Shown: positions 1-6,133, counted from the first letter of the stretch. The stretch is DNA of 6,336 nucleotides from an uncultured Clostridia bacterium (GCA_947589335.1 CANPZH010000090.1:1-6336), one strand, 5' to 3'. Made by a program: numbers and translations. Notes: generated from the letters alone by a model not told the origin.

Positions 1-1
1 G

Positions 2-937
2 TCCAAGACCTTCGTCGCCGTCTGCTATCTCGAGGGGACGTCCGTGAAGCGGGTCGCGGAGGAAGTGAAGGCAAAGCTCAAGGAGATCGACATCGACATC
101 GTCCCCGATTCCTCCTACCTCACCCACTTCCTCGTCTCGAGGCCGTTCTCCCTGCTGAAGCAGATCGGCACGACCGAAAAACCCGACATCTTCTGCGCGA
201 AGATCGCCGAAGGACGGGTCGGGATCCTCGTCGACGGCTCCCCCATCGCCCTCACCGCGCCCTATCTGCTCGTCGAGGACTTCCAGTCGAGCGAGGACTA
301 CTTCGTCCCGCCCTACCGCGCGACCTTCACCCGTCTGCTACGCTTTCTCTCCCTCGCCGTCGCCATCTATCTTCCGGCATTCTACATTGCGGCGCAGCTC
401 TTCAAGCTGCAGCTCTTCCCCGTGCGGCTGCTGCTCACGATCGCGGGGGCGATCCGCGATATCCCCTTCTCCCCCTCCCTCGAGATGCTGCTCGTGCTCT
501 TCGTGCTCGAGGTGCTCAACGAGGCGAGCATCCGCATGCCGAAATACGTGGGCATGGCGCTCTCCGTCGTCGGCGCGCTCGTGCTCGGCGAGGCCGCGGT
601 CGCCGCGGGCTTCGTCTCCACCCCCGCCATTATCATCATCGCGTTCAGCGGGATCGGGCTCTACGCCGTGCCCAATCTCATCGAGGTGACGAGCGTGCTG
701 CGCCTTGCGATGCTCCTCGTCGCGGGGAGCGTGGGGACGTACGGCATCATCCTCGTGACCGCCTTCCTCCTGCTCTATCTCGTGACCTGCGAGAACTTCG
801 GCGTGCCCGCGCTCGCGCCCTTCTCGCCCATGATCGGGAGGGACCTGCGCGACTCGCTCGTGAAGTACAACCTCGGCTCTCTCGGGATGCGGCCGCGCAC
901 CCTCGGCAGCAAGAACAAAAGGAGGCTCCGCATATGA
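2..937 (+). CDS. gerAA: Spore germination protein GerA family (germinant receptor A subunit), 5'-truncated by the window edge
   Basis: This is the A subunit of a nutrient germinant receptor. In this family it is an integral inner-spore-membrane protein that oligomerises into the ion-conducting part of the receptor. The frame is open from position 2; the GTG at 44 is only an internal valine codon, because family-like sequence (VAVCYLEG) continues upstream of it. About 311 residues are visible, roughly the C-terminal 60-65% of a usual ~480-residue protein. Family hallmarks include EGRVGILVDGSPIALTAP, the following EDYF, RLLRFLS at the start of the membrane region, EVLNEASIRMPK, VGALVLGEAAVAAGFVS and a late FGVPALAPFSP. 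Five or six hydrophobic segments lie between about nt 340 and 790, followed by a basic C-terminal tail (GSKNKRRLRI). The stop codon overlaps the gerAB start (ATGA). The operon promoter, expected to be sigma-G dependent, lies outside the window. The family call is secure; which nutrient it senses cannot be read. Confidence 0.95.
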   Translation, partial: SKTFVAVCYLEGTSVKRVAEEVKAKLKEIDIDIVPDSSYLTHFLVSRPFSLLKQIGTTEKPDIFCAKIAEGRVGILVDGSPIALTAPYLLVEDFQSSEDYFVPPYRATFTRLLRFLSLAVAIYLPAFYIAAQLFKLQLFPVRLLLTIAGAIRDIPFSPSLEMLLVLFVLEVLNEASIRMPKYVGMALSVVGALVLGEAAVAAGFVSTPAIIIIAFSGIGLYAVPNLIEVTSVLRLAMLLVAGSVGTYGIILVTAFLLLYLVTCENFGVPALAPFSPMIGRDLRDSLVKYNLGSLGMRPRTLGSKNKRRLRI

Positions 938-2010
938 ACAGGATCTCTTCCCGGCAGCTCTACTTCTTCCTCGCCTGCGTCGCGCCCGTGGGGAAGCTCG
1001 TCGTTCTCCCCGCGCGGCTCGCGAGCTGTTCGGGCAACGACCTCCTTCTGCCCGCCGCCTTCCACATCGCCCTGCAGACCGCGGTCATCTTCTGCGTGCT
1101 CCTTATCGCCAAGCGGGGCAAGGACCTCTTCGGGCTCCTTTCGGGGACCTTCGGAAGGGCCGCGGCCTCCGTCCTCGTCCCCCTCTTTTCGGCGTTCCTG
1201 CTCTATGCGGGGATCCTGCCCGTGCTCGAACAGCAGATCTTCGTGCAGGGGGTCTTTTACGATACCCTGCCCTCTCTCACCGCCTTCACCCCCTTCTTCC
1301 TGTTCAGCGCCTATCTCTGCTCCAAGCCCCTCGCGGGCTGCGGACGGACATGGGACATTCTCGGGCCCATTGCCGCCGCGGGGCTTGCGGGGATCTTCGT
1401 CCTCTCCGTGGCGAACGCCGACTTCGGGGCGATGCTCCCCGCCGGCGCCTCGGGCGCAAAGGGGATCCTCGGCGGAACGGCATACACCTTCGGCTGGTTC
1501 TACGACTCGGCGGTCCTGCTCATGCTCCTCGGAAAATTCGACTATCAAAAGGGCATGGCGTGGAAGGGCGCCCTCTTCTATCTCCTCGGCGGGGCGGCGG
1601 TCCTCTTCTTCCTCGCCGTCTTCTACGGCATCTTCGAGGAGACCGCGATCAACCAGCTCTTCGCCTTCACCAAGACGAGCAAATACTTCTCGGGCATCAC
1701 CGTGCTCGGCAGGGTAGACTATCTGTTCATCTTCGCGCTCTCCCTCGTCATGGCGTTCTACGTCGCCCTCCCCCTGCAGGCGGGCATCGACGGCGTTCTG
1801 CAGACGTTCGGGCGCAGAAAATACCTCCCCACCCTGCTCGCGGCCGGGGTCAACGCGCTCTTCTTCGTCTTCACCGTCCTCTTCGACTTCCGCTTCGTGC
1901 GCGTCATGGACTTCATCACCAAGACGGCGTTCTGGGTCTTCCCCCTCTTCACCGTCCTCATTCCGCTCTTGTGTCTGCCCCTCGGGAGGAACCGCCGTGA
2001 ACGCGCGTAA
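934..2010 (+). CDS. gerAB: GerAB/ArcD/ProY-family spore germination permease (germinant receptor B subunit)
   Basis: This is the B subunit of the germinant receptor, an APC-superfamily transporter-like protein which in studied systems binds the nutrient germinant within the spore inner membrane. The 358-residue length is typical (family about 360-370). It is almost entirely hydrophobic, with about ten predicted membrane segments. It opens with the family-like ISSRQLYFFLACVAPVGKLV, has a central polar stretch around residues 245-260 (FTKTSKYFSGITVLGRVDYLF, where the family carries a conserved R-x-D/E element), and ends in a short basic tail. The ATG at 934 is supported by an AAAGGAGG Shine-Dalgarno at 918-925, 8 nt upstream, and by the 4-bp overlap with the gerAA stop codon. 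Its 3' end overlaps gerAC by 14 bp. The sequence is divergent from Bacillus proteins, and the ligand cannot be inferred. Confidence 0.9.
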   Translation: MNRISSRQLYFFLACVAPVGKLVVLPARLASCSGNDLLLPAAFHIALQTAVIFCVLLIAKRGKDLFGLLSGTFGRAAASVLVPLFSAFLLYAGILPVLEQQIFVQGVFYDTLPSLTAFTPFFLFSAYLCSKPLAGCGRTWDILGPIAAAGLAGIFVLSVANADFGAMLPAGASGAKGILGGTAYTFGWFYDSAVLLMLLGKFDYQKGMAWKGALFYLLGGAAVLFFLAVFYGIFEETAINQLFAFTKTSKYFSGITVLGRVDYLFIFALSLVMAFYVALPLQAGIDGVLQTFGRRKYLPTLLAAGVNALFFVFTVLFDFRFVRVMDFITKTAFWVFPLFTVLIPLLCLPLGRNRRERA

Positions 2011-3178
2011 ATTCCTCAAGACCGTCCCCATGAAGGTCTACGCCCTTCTGACCGCCCTCGTCATCCTCTCCTTCTTCTCCAACGATTTCGGGCTCGTCGA
2101 CATCCAGAAGACCGCGATCATCCTCGCCGCCGGCATCGACCGCACCGAGGACGGACAGTTCTCCCTGACCTCCCAGATCGCCGTTCCGAAGGGCAGCGAC
2201 CGCGCAATGGGCGGCACGACGACGGTCGACATCCACACCGTGGGCAAGACCGTCTCCGACTGCGTCTCCCTCACCTTCGCCGAGACGGGCTGGGTGCCCA
2301 AGCTCGTCTTCTGCAACCTCATCGTGCTCGGCGAGGACGCCGCCAAGGAGGACACCCTCTCCTTCCTCGACTATTTCCTGAGGAACGAATATATGAACGA
2401 CTCCTGCCTTCTGACCGTCTGCGAGGGCAAGGCGCAGGATCTGATCACCTCCGAGAGCGCGACCGACGACTCGAGCTCGATGGCGATCGTGAAGCTCTTC
2501 TCGGACGCCGCGGAAAAGTCGGGACAGGTGGTCCCGAATACCTTGAAGGACTTCGCGATCGGCTGTTTCGGGAAGAGCCGCTCGGGCTATCTGCCCTACA
2601 TCCGCGCGCAGACGCAGCGGGGTGCAGACGGCACTCCCTCCCATGCCGCCAACGGCGGAGACGAAGAGGAAGAGGAACAGAAGGTGTACAGCGCGGAACA
2701 GACCGCGATCTTTTCGGAGGGCAGAATGGTCGGGCTCCTCCCCCGCGAGCAGACCCTCGCCTACAGCCTGCTCAAGGGGAAAGTGGAGGCGGGCACCTTC
2801 AACGCCGAAGACGGGGGAAAACCCGTCACGCTCGCCATTCTGCAGAACGGCGGAGGCGTCTCCCTCGACATGAAGGGAGCCCCCAAAGTCAGGGTCTCCA
2901 TCGACGTCGTGGTGCGCTTCTGCTGCCGCGGCAACAGCGCCCCCATGGAGGAGATCTCCTCCGACACCGTCCCCGAAGACGTGCTCAAAAGCGCGAAGGA
3001 GCTCCTCACGGGCCATGTGCGGGGGCTCTGGAAGACCTGCACGGAGGCGGGCTGCGACCTTCTGAATTTGAAGCGCGACCTCTTCCGCTCTTCGAAACAG
3101 ACATACGAGGCGTGGAAGGACTACCTCCCCGCCGCCGCGGAGATCGTGATCGAGGCGGAGGTCAAATCGACAAAATGA
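1997..3178 (+). CDS. gerAC: Ger(x)C family germinant receptor C subunit, without a lipobox
   Basis: This is the C subunit of the receptor, normally a lipoprotein on the outer face of the inner spore membrane. The start is GTG at 1997: GGAGGA at 1985-1990 lies 6 nt upstream, and the next in-frame ATG (2030) has no Shine-Dalgarno. Residues 13-27 form one hydrophobic segment, followed by DFGLVDIQKTAIILAAGIDRTEDG, which matches the family's post-signal region (usually GCWD, then E-hydrophobic, then GIDxxxDG). A first domain (about 30-200) and a second (about 228-390, with SAEQTAIFSEGRMVGLL and a C-terminal beta-rich IVIEAEV) are separated by an acidic linker, DEEEEEQ, near residue 222. Length (393 aa) is normal. 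Oddly, no cysteine occurs before residue 89, so lipidation at the usual site is impossible and the protein is probably held by an uncleaved N-terminal anchor. It is the last gene of the operon. Confidence 0.88.
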   Translation: MNARKFLKTVPMKVYALLTALVILSFFSNDFGLVDIQKTAIILAAGIDRTEDGQFSLTSQIAVPKGSDRAMGGTTTVDIHTVGKTVSDCVSLTFAETGWVPKLVFCNLIVLGEDAAKEDTLSFLDYFLRNEYMNDSCLLTVCEGKAQDLITSESATDDSSSMAIVKLFSDAAEKSGQVVPNTLKDFAIGCFGKSRSGYLPYIRAQTQRGADGTPSHAANGGDEEEEEQKVYSAEQTAIFSEGRMVGLLPREQTLAYSLLKGKVEAGTFNAEDGGKPVTLAILQNGGGVSLDMKGAPKVRVSIDVVVRFCCRGNSAPMEEISSDTVPEDVLKSAKELLTGHVRGLWKTCTEAGCDLLNLKRDLFRSSKQTYEAWKDYLPAAAEIVIEAEVKSTK

Positions 3179-3202
3179 CCTCCCTCCCCCGCAAAAAAAT
3201 TC

Positions 3203-3227
3203 TTCGGAAAAATTTTTCCGAAAACGC
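3203..3227 (+). promoter_or_regulatory. Perfect 20-bp palindrome forming a near-consensus UP element
   Basis: TTCGGAAAAATTTTTCCGAA (3203-3222) is a perfect inverted repeat with no spacer. It is followed by AA and three bases, then the -35 hexamer at 3228. Aligned with the classical full UP-element consensus (distal AAAWWTWTTTT, proximal AAAA), the 22 bases before the -35 match 14 of 15 specified positions; the one miss is C at 3218. RNA polymerase alpha subunits would be expected to bind here and boost the promoter. A repressor or activator operator is an alternative because of the symmetry. On the minus strand the same palindrome is followed by a run of seven T, so it could also stop antisense transcription. 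On the + strand it has no T-run after it and is a poor terminator for the ger operon. Confidence 0.6.
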
Positions 3228-3255
3228 TTGACAAATGGGAAATCTATGCTATAAT
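3228..3255 (+). promoter_or_regulatory. Strong sigma-A promoter with extended -10
   Basis: The -35 is TTGACA (3228-3233) and the -10 is TATAAT (3250-3255), both perfect consensus matches, separated by 16 bp. TG at 3247-3248 gives an extended -10 (TGcTATAAT). With the adjacent UP element, all known housekeeping promoter determinants are present. Transcription should start near 3262. No ordinary ORF follows for more than 500 bp, so the product is expected to be an RNA. Confidence 0.88.
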
Positions 3256-3317
3256 GAAGGCACAAAAAGAAAATAACTTTCATGAAATGTTATTCTTTGA
3301 CAAGGGAGACCACTCCG

Positions 3318-3338
3318 ATGGACAGGTTCATTCGGTAA
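3318..3338 (+). CDS. Possible micro-ORF 1 (MDRFIR, 6 codons)
   Basis: ATG at 3318 follows AAGGGAG (3302-3308) with a 9-nt gap and ends at TAA. The GGAG of the Shine-Dalgarno can pair with CTCC at 3313-3316 across a 4-nt loop, which would partly hide it. No known peptide was recognised. It could be chance within a structured RNA. Confidence 0.2.
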   Translation: MDRFIR

Positions 3339-3420
3339 CTCGGAACAAGCGGAAGGAACGGGCGGGAAAGCCCGGAGCGCCGCAACGGTTTCCAAAACTC
3401 ATATCGGGAGGTACGACGAT

Positions 3421-3459
3421 ATGTTGAAAGTTTTTCCCAAAGGCTTGAAGATCAAGTAG
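3421..3459 (+). CDS. Possible micro-ORF 2 (MLKVFPKGLKIK, 12 codons)
   Basis: ATG at 3421 is preceded by GGGAGG (3406-3411) with a 9-nt gap and ends at TAG. The peptide is basic and amphipathic: four lysines, hydrophobic residues between them and no acidic residues. The GGAGG lies in the loop of the CATATCG/CGATATG hairpin, and the ATG sits at the end of its 3' arm, so initiation may depend on RNA folding. The same frame is open back to 3301 but has no upstream ATG. The next Shine-Dalgarno starts directly after this stop codon, which suggests coupling with micro-ORF 3. No function is claimed. Confidence 0.3.
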   Translation: MLKVFPKGLKIK

Positions 3460-3474
3460 AAGGAGGACACGCCA

Positions 3475-3507
3475 ATGTACCATGAAACGAAAGGGGCGAA
3501 TGGATAA
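3475..3507 (+). CDS. Possible micro-ORF 3 (MYHETKGANG, 10 codons)
   Basis: A complete AAGGAGG Shine-Dalgarno (3460-3466) lies 8 nt before ATG 3475, and the frame ends at TAA. This is the best ribosome-binding site in the window. It is immediately adjacent to the micro-ORF 2 stop, with 15 nt from stop to start. The peptide is hydrophilic and not recognised. Either it is translated as a very short peptide, or the purine-rich motif has a structural role in the RNA. Confidence 0.3.
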   Translation: MYHETKGANG

Positions 3508-3676
3508 TTCGGCTTCCCCACACGAGGGCGGACAGGTGCCATTGCCGCCGAGGGAAGGAATCCCACAGCACGAAGTCGAGTGAATCCCCGCAAAACGCGT
3601 AGCTCCCCCATCGCTTGACCGGTAAGCGGATGGATCTGACGCAGGGCGCCCCGACGGACAACTGAATCGGAAAGGA

Positions 3677-3705
3677 CCCTTTGCACGCCGTGCAAAGGGT
3701 TTTTT
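3677..3705 (+). terminator. Strong rho-independent terminator of the intergenic RNA
   Basis: CCCTTTGCACG (3677-3687) pairs perfectly with CGTGCAAAGGG (3689-3699). In practice this is a 9-10 bp stem with a 3-5 nt loop, followed directly by six T (3700-3705). It separates the RNA locus from spoIIE, so the upstream promoter should contribute little to spoIIE expression unless read-through is regulated. Confidence 0.93.
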
Positions 3706-3734
3706 CGCGCGCCTTGAAGGGAACAAATAAAAAT

Positions 3735-3797
3735 CGGCAAAATCTGCCAAACAAAGACGGAATCTCCCGCCGACCGCCAATTCTCCTTCTTTATAAT
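3735..3797 (+). promoter_or_regulatory. Probable spoIIE promoter with weak Spo0A-box-like repeats
   Basis: TATAAT at 3792-3797 is a perfect -10, placing the transcript start near 3804 and leaving a leader of about 22 nt before the spoIIE ATG. No good -35 is found at 16-18 bp (GCCGAC at 3769) or at 21-22 bp. That fits the known class of sigma-A promoters that need Spo0A, which includes spoIIE in Bacillus. Upstream, three elements recur every 10 bp: CGGCAAA (3735), TGCCAAA (3745) and AGACGGA (3755). They match the 0A box TGNCGAA at 4, 5 and 4 of its 6 fixed positions. The 10-bp spacing resembles tandem 0A boxes, but the matches are weak. The first two also form the inverted pair GGCA/TGCC. Confidence 0.5.
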
Positions 3798-3825
3798 GGA
3801 GAAAATGCTATTCCGAGGTGGTTTC

Positions 3826-6111
3826 ATGAAAAAACCGAGCTTCCGTCTGCCCCCGGTCACCCTCAGATCGGCGGGGAAATATTGCGCCCTCTTTGCGGGC
3901 TTCGTGCTCGCAAATTTCGCGCTTCCTTTCAGAGAACCGTTTGCCTTTCCGCTCTTTTATGCCGCGCTCTGCTGCGGGTTCGATCCCTTTCTCGCCGGCG
4001 CGGGATACCTCGTCTCCTCCGCCGTCTCCCTCTCCGCGCTTGCCTCTCTCTCCGCCGCGCTGCAGGCGGCGATCCTCATTCCGGTCTTCGTTCTGTACAG
4101 GAAATACCGCCGCGTGATGCGGTTGGAGCGGCTCGTCTATCTCGCCGTCGCGCAGGTCCCCTTTCTCTTCCTCTTCCCCCATGCGGGATATGCGGTCTTC
4201 CCCTTTTCGCCCCTTTTACAGAAACTCGTCCTCGCCGTCTTTCTCTTCCTTCTCTCCGCGTTCTATGAGGGCGGGCTCGATTCCCTGCTCCACCGCGTCT
4301 TCCGCTGCCGCATGACCGCGGGACAGCTCACGGAGCTCGTTCTTCTGTGGCTTGCGCCCGGGCTCGGGCTCATCGGCGCGCTCGGGGAGACCGTCTTCCT
4401 CTGCGCGGCCGTCGCCGCCCTGCTCGCCGCCGTCCTCCTTCTGCGCGGTCCCGCGGCGATCCCCTTCGCGATCGTCCTCTCCGCGCCCCTCTGCCTCGCG
4501 CAGGCGAGCGTTCTCCCCCTCGCGCTCTTTGCGGTGTATGCCTGCTTCGCCCTCCTCTTCTCCGCATACGGGCGCTTCCCCGCCGTCCTCGGCTTCGTCC
4601 TCTCCTACCTCGGGGCGCACTTCTTCACGGGGGCCTACTTCGGGAGCGCGGGAGAGATCGTCCTTGCCGTGCTCCCCTGCGCCCTTGCGGCGGCGATCGC
4701 CCTCTGCCTGCCCGAAAAGTGGTACCGCGAGGCGAGACGGAGCCTCCTCTTCTACCGCGAGCGGTCTCTCCCCCGCATCGCCATCAACCGCAACCGCCGC
4801 GCCGTGGGCGAGCGGCTGTATGAGGTCTCCTCCCTCTTCCGCGAGATCGAGGGGGCGTTCTCGGAGGAACTGCCCGAGGACAACGCGCCCGCGCAGATCT
4901 GCGAGAAACTGCGCGCCTCCCTCTGCGCGGACTGCCCCGGGCGGATGCGCTGCGAGGAGTCGGACGTCTATGCGGGCATGGAGAAGCTCGCCGCCGTCGG
5001 CTATGCAAAGGGACAGGTGAGCCTGATCGACCTCCCCGACGGCATCGGCTCCCTCTGCGGGAACGCCGCGGGGCTGCTCTTCGCCTGCAACAAACTGCTC
5101 GCGACCTACCGCATGCAGGCGCGCGAGCTCGAGACCGCCCGCGAGGGCCGCAAACTGCTCGCGGAACAGGCGCACGGCGTGAGCGAGATCCTCAGGGACA
5201 TCGCCCTCGAACAGAGCGAGGAATACTCCTTCTCGGAGGGGGAAAACGCCCTCTCCCGCGCACTGGGAGCCGCGGGGATCCTGAGCTCCGAGATCTTCGT
5301 CTACGGCGACGGCGCGACGCTCACGGTGAGCATGACCCTCGCGCCCAACGTCAACGGAAGGCTCCTCTGCGCGGTGGCGGGAGACGCGCTCGGCGCCCCG
5401 CTCGCCCTCGCCGAAAAGATCCCCCTGACCGCCAACCGCACCTGTTACATCCTGAGGCGCAAGCCCGAATTCGACGCCGCTTTCGGCATCGCCGCCAGAC
5501 CGAAAGAGGGCGAGACCTTCAGCGGGGACGCCTACTCCGTCCTCAGGATCGACGAGCGCCGCTTCCTCGTCGCCCTCTCCGACGGCATGGGCAGCGGCGA
5601 GAACGCGCGGGAGGTCTCCGACAGGACGCTCTCTCTCCTCGAGAGCTTCTATAAGGCAAAGATGCCCTCCGAGACGGTGCTTACGACCGTCAACCGCCTC
5701 ATCGCCTTCTCCCCCGAAGAGACCTTTTCCTGCCTCGACCTCGCCGCCGTCGACCTCGACACGGGAGAGGCGGACATCGTGAAGATCGGCTCCCCCGTCG
5801 GGTTCATCCTCTCCGATGAAGAGCTCCGCGTGCTCGAGGGGGATTCCCTCCCCATCGGCATGCTCGACGCCGTCCATCCCGCCACCATGCACGCGAAGAT
5901 GAAGGAGAACGACTTCATGCTCTTCATGAGCGACGGCGTGACCTCCGCCTTCGGCTCCTCCTCCGAACTCTATGCCTATCTGAGCGGGCTCCGCCCCGTC
6001 AACCCGCAGTCCCTCGCCGAGGAGATCCTGGAAAAGGCGCTCGGGCTCTACCGCGGCAACGCCGAGGACGACATGACCGTCGTCACCGTCAAACTGCTGA
6101 AATCCGCCTGA
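3826..6111 (+). CDS. spoIIE: Stage II sporulation protein E, PP2C-family serine phosphatase
   Basis: SpoIIE dephosphorylates the anti-anti-sigma factor SpoIIAA and so releases sigma-F in the forespore; in studied species it also works with FtsZ at the polar septum. I chose ATG 3826 (761 aa) because GAGGTG (3815-3820) precedes it by 5 nt. The in-frame ATG at 3796 overlaps the predicted -10 box, and the ATG at 3805 would sit at the transcript start. Residues about 15-295 are strongly hydrophobic (around ten membrane segments), followed by a basic segment ending near residue 330. The central region has a cysteine cluster at 367, 370 and 376 (CADCPGRMRC), as in SpoIIE proteins, though the usual Trp after the last Cys is Glu. 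The PP2C domain is intact: SGD (Asp568), SDGMGSG (Asp586), SDG (Asp703) and DDMTV (Asp748-749), the aspartates expected to bind Mn2+. It is somewhat shorter than the 827-aa Bacillus subtilis protein. Confidence 0.96.
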   Translation: MKKPSFRLPPVTLRSAGKYCALFAGFVLANFALPFREPFAFPLFYAALCCGFDPFLAGAGYLVSSAVSLSALASLSAALQAAILIPVFVLYRKYRRVMRLERLVYLAVAQVPFLFLFPHAGYAVFPFSPLLQKLVLAVFLFLLSAFYEGGLDSLLHRVFRCRMTAGQLTELVLLWLAPGLGLIGALGETVFLCAAVAALLAAVLLLRGPAAIPFAIVLSAPLCLAQASVLPLALFAVYACFALLFSAYGRFPAVLGFVLSYLGAHFFTGAYFGSAGEIVLAVLPCALAAAIALCLPEKWYREARRSLLFYRERSLPRIAINRNRRAVGERLYEVSSLFREIEGAFSEELPEDNAPAQICEKLRASLCADCPGRMRCEESDVYAGMEKLAAVGYAKGQVSLIDLPDGIGSLCGNAAGLLFACNKLLATYRMQARELETAREGRKLLAEQAHGVSEILRDIALEQSEEYSFSEGENALSRALGAAGILSSEIFVYGDGATLTVSMTLAPNVNGRLLCAVAGDALGAPLALAEKIPLTANRTCYILRRKPEFDAAFGIAARPKEGETFSGDAYSVLRIDERRFLVALSDGMGSGENAREVSDRTLSLLESFYKAKMPSETVLTTVNRLIAFSPEETFSCLDLAAVDLDTGEADIVKIGSPVGFILSDEELRVLEGDSLPIGMLDAVHPATMHAKMKENDFMLFMSDGVTSAFGSSSELYAYLSGLRPVNPQSLAEEILEKALGLYRGNAEDDMTVVTVKLLKSA

Positions 6112-6133
6112 TTCCACGAGGGATCAAAGAGAC

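Larger units (their letters stand above)
3262..3705 (+). ncRNA. Unassigned structured RNA, about 444 nt, with its own promoter and terminator
   Basis: The boundaries come from the strong promoter (start near 3262) and the intrinsic terminator ending at 3705. Visible helices: an A/U-rich 5' hairpin 3266-3298 (AATAAC with GTTATT); GCGG 3349-3352 with CCGC 3380-3383, enclosing CGGGC 3359-3363 with GCCCG 3370-3374; CATATCG 3400-3406 with CGATATG 3417-3423, extended by AAAACT with AGTTTT; CTTCCC 3513-3518 with GGGAAG 3552-3557, enclosing GGCGG with CCGCC; and CCATCGCTT 3608-3616 with AAGCGGATGG 3624-3633 (one bulge). TCCGAT 3314-3319 can pair with ATCGGA 3666-3671 to close the whole molecule. I looked for RNase P, tmRNA, SRP, 6S, T-box, common riboswitch and group I/II intron signatures and recognised none. 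The stretch is less GC-rich than the flanking genes. It also holds three mini-ORFs, so it may be a polycistronic micro-mRNA or a dual-function RNA. Confidence 0.6.

Noticed and set aside
775..2031. Long minus-strand open frame (418 codons) opposite gerAB
   Set aside because: It is antisense to a recognisable membrane protein, its product is a low-complexity Glu/Gly/Arg/His-rich string with no domain, and stop codons are rare by composition in GC-rich DNA.
3203..3222. Palindrome as the terminator of the ger operon
   Set aside because: On the + strand the stem is A/T-rich and is not followed by a T-run; its position against the -35 fits an UP element or operator better.
1958..3283. Minus-strand open frame (441 codons) opposite gerAC
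   Set aside because: Antisense shadow of gerAC with no recognisable motif. It would also have to start within the promoter region of the + strand RNA.
3630..3665. Fourth micro-ORF (MDLTQGAPTDN)
   Set aside because: It has no real Shine-Dalgarno (only GGTAAGCGG upstream) and its ATG is part of the 3' arm of a strong hairpin, so it is probably chance.
3262..3705. Known large RNAs: RNase P, tmRNA, SRP RNA, 6S RNA, T-box, cobalamin riboswitch, group I or II intron
   Set aside because: I looked for RNase P (GAGGAAAGTCC, ACAGAA), tmRNA ends (tRNA-like with CCA), the SRP GGAAGGAAGCAG element, the T-box GGTGG element, the cobalamin box and intron core sequences, and found none. Visual inspection cannot exclude a divergent member.
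3796..3825. Upstream start for spoIIE at ATG 3796
   Set aside because: This ATG overlaps the TATAAT box (3792-3797) and has no Shine-Dalgarno, whereas ATG 3826 has GAGGTG at proper spacing.
3328..3860. Overlapping minus-strand open frames (150, 153 and 100 codons) across the RNA locus
   Set aside because: All three minus frames are open at once, which indicates base composition rather than selection. No product is recognised, and the + strand promoter and terminator explain the region better. A strand-specific RNA-seq signal would reopen this.
3681..4268. Plus-strand open frame of 195 codons starting in the terminator
   Set aside because: It begins inside the terminator stem, has no ribosome-binding site and overlaps the spoIIE membrane domain in another frame; the product is Arg/Leu-rich shadow sequence.
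4216..6117. Minus-strand open frame (633 codons) opposite spoIIE
   Set aside because: Shadow of spoIIE, with acidic/Gly/His-rich low-complexity composition and no family features.
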